This document shows, piece after piece, positions 7,082 to 8,149 of a stretch of 8,149 nucleotides of DNA (its first letter is position 1; every line of letters begins with the position of its first letter). Below the pieces are notes generated by a model. The model worked only from the letters and a program-made list of their open reading frames with translations. It was not told where the DNA came from and searched no databases. The stretch spans positions 1 through 8,149 of the forward strand of contig CAZMSZ010000348.1 of NCBI GenBank assembly GCA_964569055.1, written 5' to 3'. A program made the translations under genes and the position numbers. This DNA is from JAWLGW01 sp964569055. GTDB lineage: Bacteria > Planctomycetota > J058.

Positions 7082-8023
7082 ATAGGCGCGCACGGCCACC
7101 ACCACCACGGGCACGACCACGGGCCGCGCCCCCACGTGTGCGGCGCCCCCCAGGACCGGGGGCCGGCCCAGCGACGGCGCCTGCTGCTGACGCTCCTGTT
7201 GGTGCTCGCCTACATGGTCGCGGAGGCGATCGGCGGCTGGGTGTCGGGCTCCCTCGCCCTCCTGGCCGACGCCGGGCACATGTTCTCGGACGCGGCGGCC
7301 CTGGCCTTGTCGCTGTTCGCGAGCGTGCTGGCGTCGAGGCCGCCGAGCGCGCGGCGGACCTTCGGCTACTACCGCGGCGAGATCCTGGCGGCGCTCGCCA
7401 ACGGGGCGCTCCTGGGCGCGATCGCGCTGTTGATCTTCTGGGAGGCGCTCCACCGGCTGGCCGACCCGCCGACCGTGCAGGCCCCGCTCGCCATCGCGGT
7501 CGCCGGCGGCGGCCTGGCGGTCAACCTGCTCGGGCTGTGGGTCCTCGGCGGCGACCACGACAACCTCAACGTGCGGGCGGCCTGGCTGCACGTCCTCTCC
7601 GACGCGCTCGGCAGCGTGGGCGCGATCGTGGCCGGCCTGTTGATCCTCGGGCCCGGCTGGGGCTGGGCCGACCCCGTGGCCTCGCTCCTGATCGGGGTGC
7701 TGGTGGTCGTGTCGGCCTGGCGCCTGCTTCGGGAGACGGTCTCGGTCCTGATGCAGTCGGTGCCGATCCACCTCGACATCGTGGAGATCCGCACCGCGGT
7801 GCTCGACGTCCCGGGGGTGGTCGACGTGCACGACCTGCACGTGTGGACGATCACCAGCGGCGTCGAGTCGCTGACCGGCCACGTGGTCGTGCGGGTGGTG
7901 TGCCACCGCGAGGAGCTGCTCCGCACGATCCGCGAGCGGCTCCACGATCGGTTCGGGATCGACCACATCACGATCCAGATCGAGCCCGAGGGCTTCGAGG
8001 AGCACCACCCGCTCCCGGTGTAG
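7082..8023 (+). CDS. CDF-family (CzcD/ZitB-type) divalent metal cation efflux protein, apparent ATA start
   Basis: Cation diffusion facilitator, a metal/proton antiporter that exports Zn(II) and often Co(II) or Cd(II) from the cytoplasm. Counted from 7082 it has 313 residues: a His-rich amino terminus with eight histidines in residues 2-19 (GHHHHGHDHG), six transmembrane helices from about 33 to 215, and a C-terminal metal-binding cytoplasmic domain with VHDLHVWTITSG at 249-260. The transport-site motifs are intact: AGHMFSD (H66, D70) in helix 2 and HVLSD (H170, D174) in helix 5, the HxxxD/HxxxD pattern of zinc-type CDF proteins. FGYYRGEILAALANG, typical of the CzcD group, is present. No ATG, GTG or TTG lies in frame near the ribosome binding site: the frame goes through ATA at 7082, and the first canonical start is GTG at 7136, which would give 295 residues without the His tail. 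The family and length are clear; the start is uncertain. It probably shares a transcript with the HdeD-family gene. Confidence 0.93.
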   Translation: MGAHGHHHHGHDHGPRPHVCGAPQDRGPAQRRRLLLTLLLVLAYMVAEAIGGWVSGSLALLADAGHMFSDAAALALSLFASVLASRPPSARRTFGYYRGEILAALANGALLGAIALLIFWEALHRLADPPTVQAPLAIAVAGGGLAVNLLGLWVLGGDHDNLNVRAAWLHVLSDALGSVGAIVAGLLILGPGWGWADPVASLLIGVLVVVSAWRLLRETVSVLMQSVPIHLDIVEIRTAVLDVPGVVDVHDLHVWTITSGVESLTGHVVVRVVCHREELLRTIRERLHDRFGIDHITIQIEPEGFEEHHPLPV

Positions 8024-8035
8024 GGCCTCCCCTCA

Positions 8036-8078
<43 letters not shown>

Positions 8079-8083
8079 CTGAC

Positions 8084-8149
8084 GATTCCACACATCTCGT
8101 ACGAGCTCCACCTAGGAACGAAGCGCAGAGAGCGCTGAGGACGCAGAGA
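8084..8149. other. Non-coding right edge with a palindrome and a degenerate purine-rich repeat
   Basis: CTCGTACGAG at 8096-8105 is a perfect palindrome. From 8117 the sequence becomes variations on ACGCAGAGAGCGC running to the edge, with a small hairpin AGCGC-AGAGA-GCGCT at 8122-8136. Such GCAGAGA-rich stretches occur between genes in several bacterial groups. There is no T-tract, so terminator function is not supported. The element continues beyond the window. Confidence 0.4.

Noticed and set aside
5164..7083. A 639-codon minus-strand frame opposite the CDC123-like and HdeD genes
   Set aside because: It is antisense to two well-supported genes and crosses the inverted repeat; its translation has no domain and is Arg/Pro/Gly/Gln-rich.

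Overview
The window is extremely GC-rich, with GC-biased third codon positions. It holds one very large regulator built from kinase-like, ATPase, TPR, GAF and sigma-54 modules, a combination typical of Myxococcota (myxobacteria, e.g. the Sandaracinaceae/Polyangiales). That assignment is an inference from composition and architecture, since no rRNA or marker gene is present.

Layout. Positions 1-4973 (minus strand) are a single open reading frame that runs off the left edge: a regulator of more than 1657 residues. Its modules in order are a degenerate protein-kinase-like domain, an AAA/STAND-type ATPase, a long TPR array, a GAF domain and the first half of a sigma-54-activator AAA+ domain (Walker A, GAFTGA and Walker B all visible). 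The plus strand of the same region contains an apparently open 1479-codon frame that is only its codon-for-codon antisense shadow. Positions 4974-5412 are a divergent intergenic region with a short hexamer repeat, a small hairpin and a larger imperfect inverted repeat.

Three genes follow on the plus strand: a bacterial CDC123/D123-like ATP-grasp protein (5413-6219), an HdeD/DUF308 six-helix membrane protein (6397-7020), and a CDF (CzcD/ZitB-type) divalent-cation efflux protein (7082-8023). The right edge (8024-8149) holds seven perfect copies of TGCTCG and a degenerate purine-rich tail.

How they may work together. HdeD and the CDF gene lie 61 bp apart in the same direction and each has a good ribosome binding site at its preferred start, so they are a plausible small envelope/metal-stress operon. 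The CDC123-like gene is divergent from the sensor-regulator and may be its target or simply a neighbour. Nothing in the sequence proves the link. The points most worth a second look are the CDC123 homologue with an altered metal-binding motif (D-x-H instead of D-x-N), the multi-module regulator with a probably dead kinase domain, and the CDF gene whose His-rich amino terminus can only be translated from an ATA codon sitting at ideal distance from a strong Shine-Dalgarno sequence.
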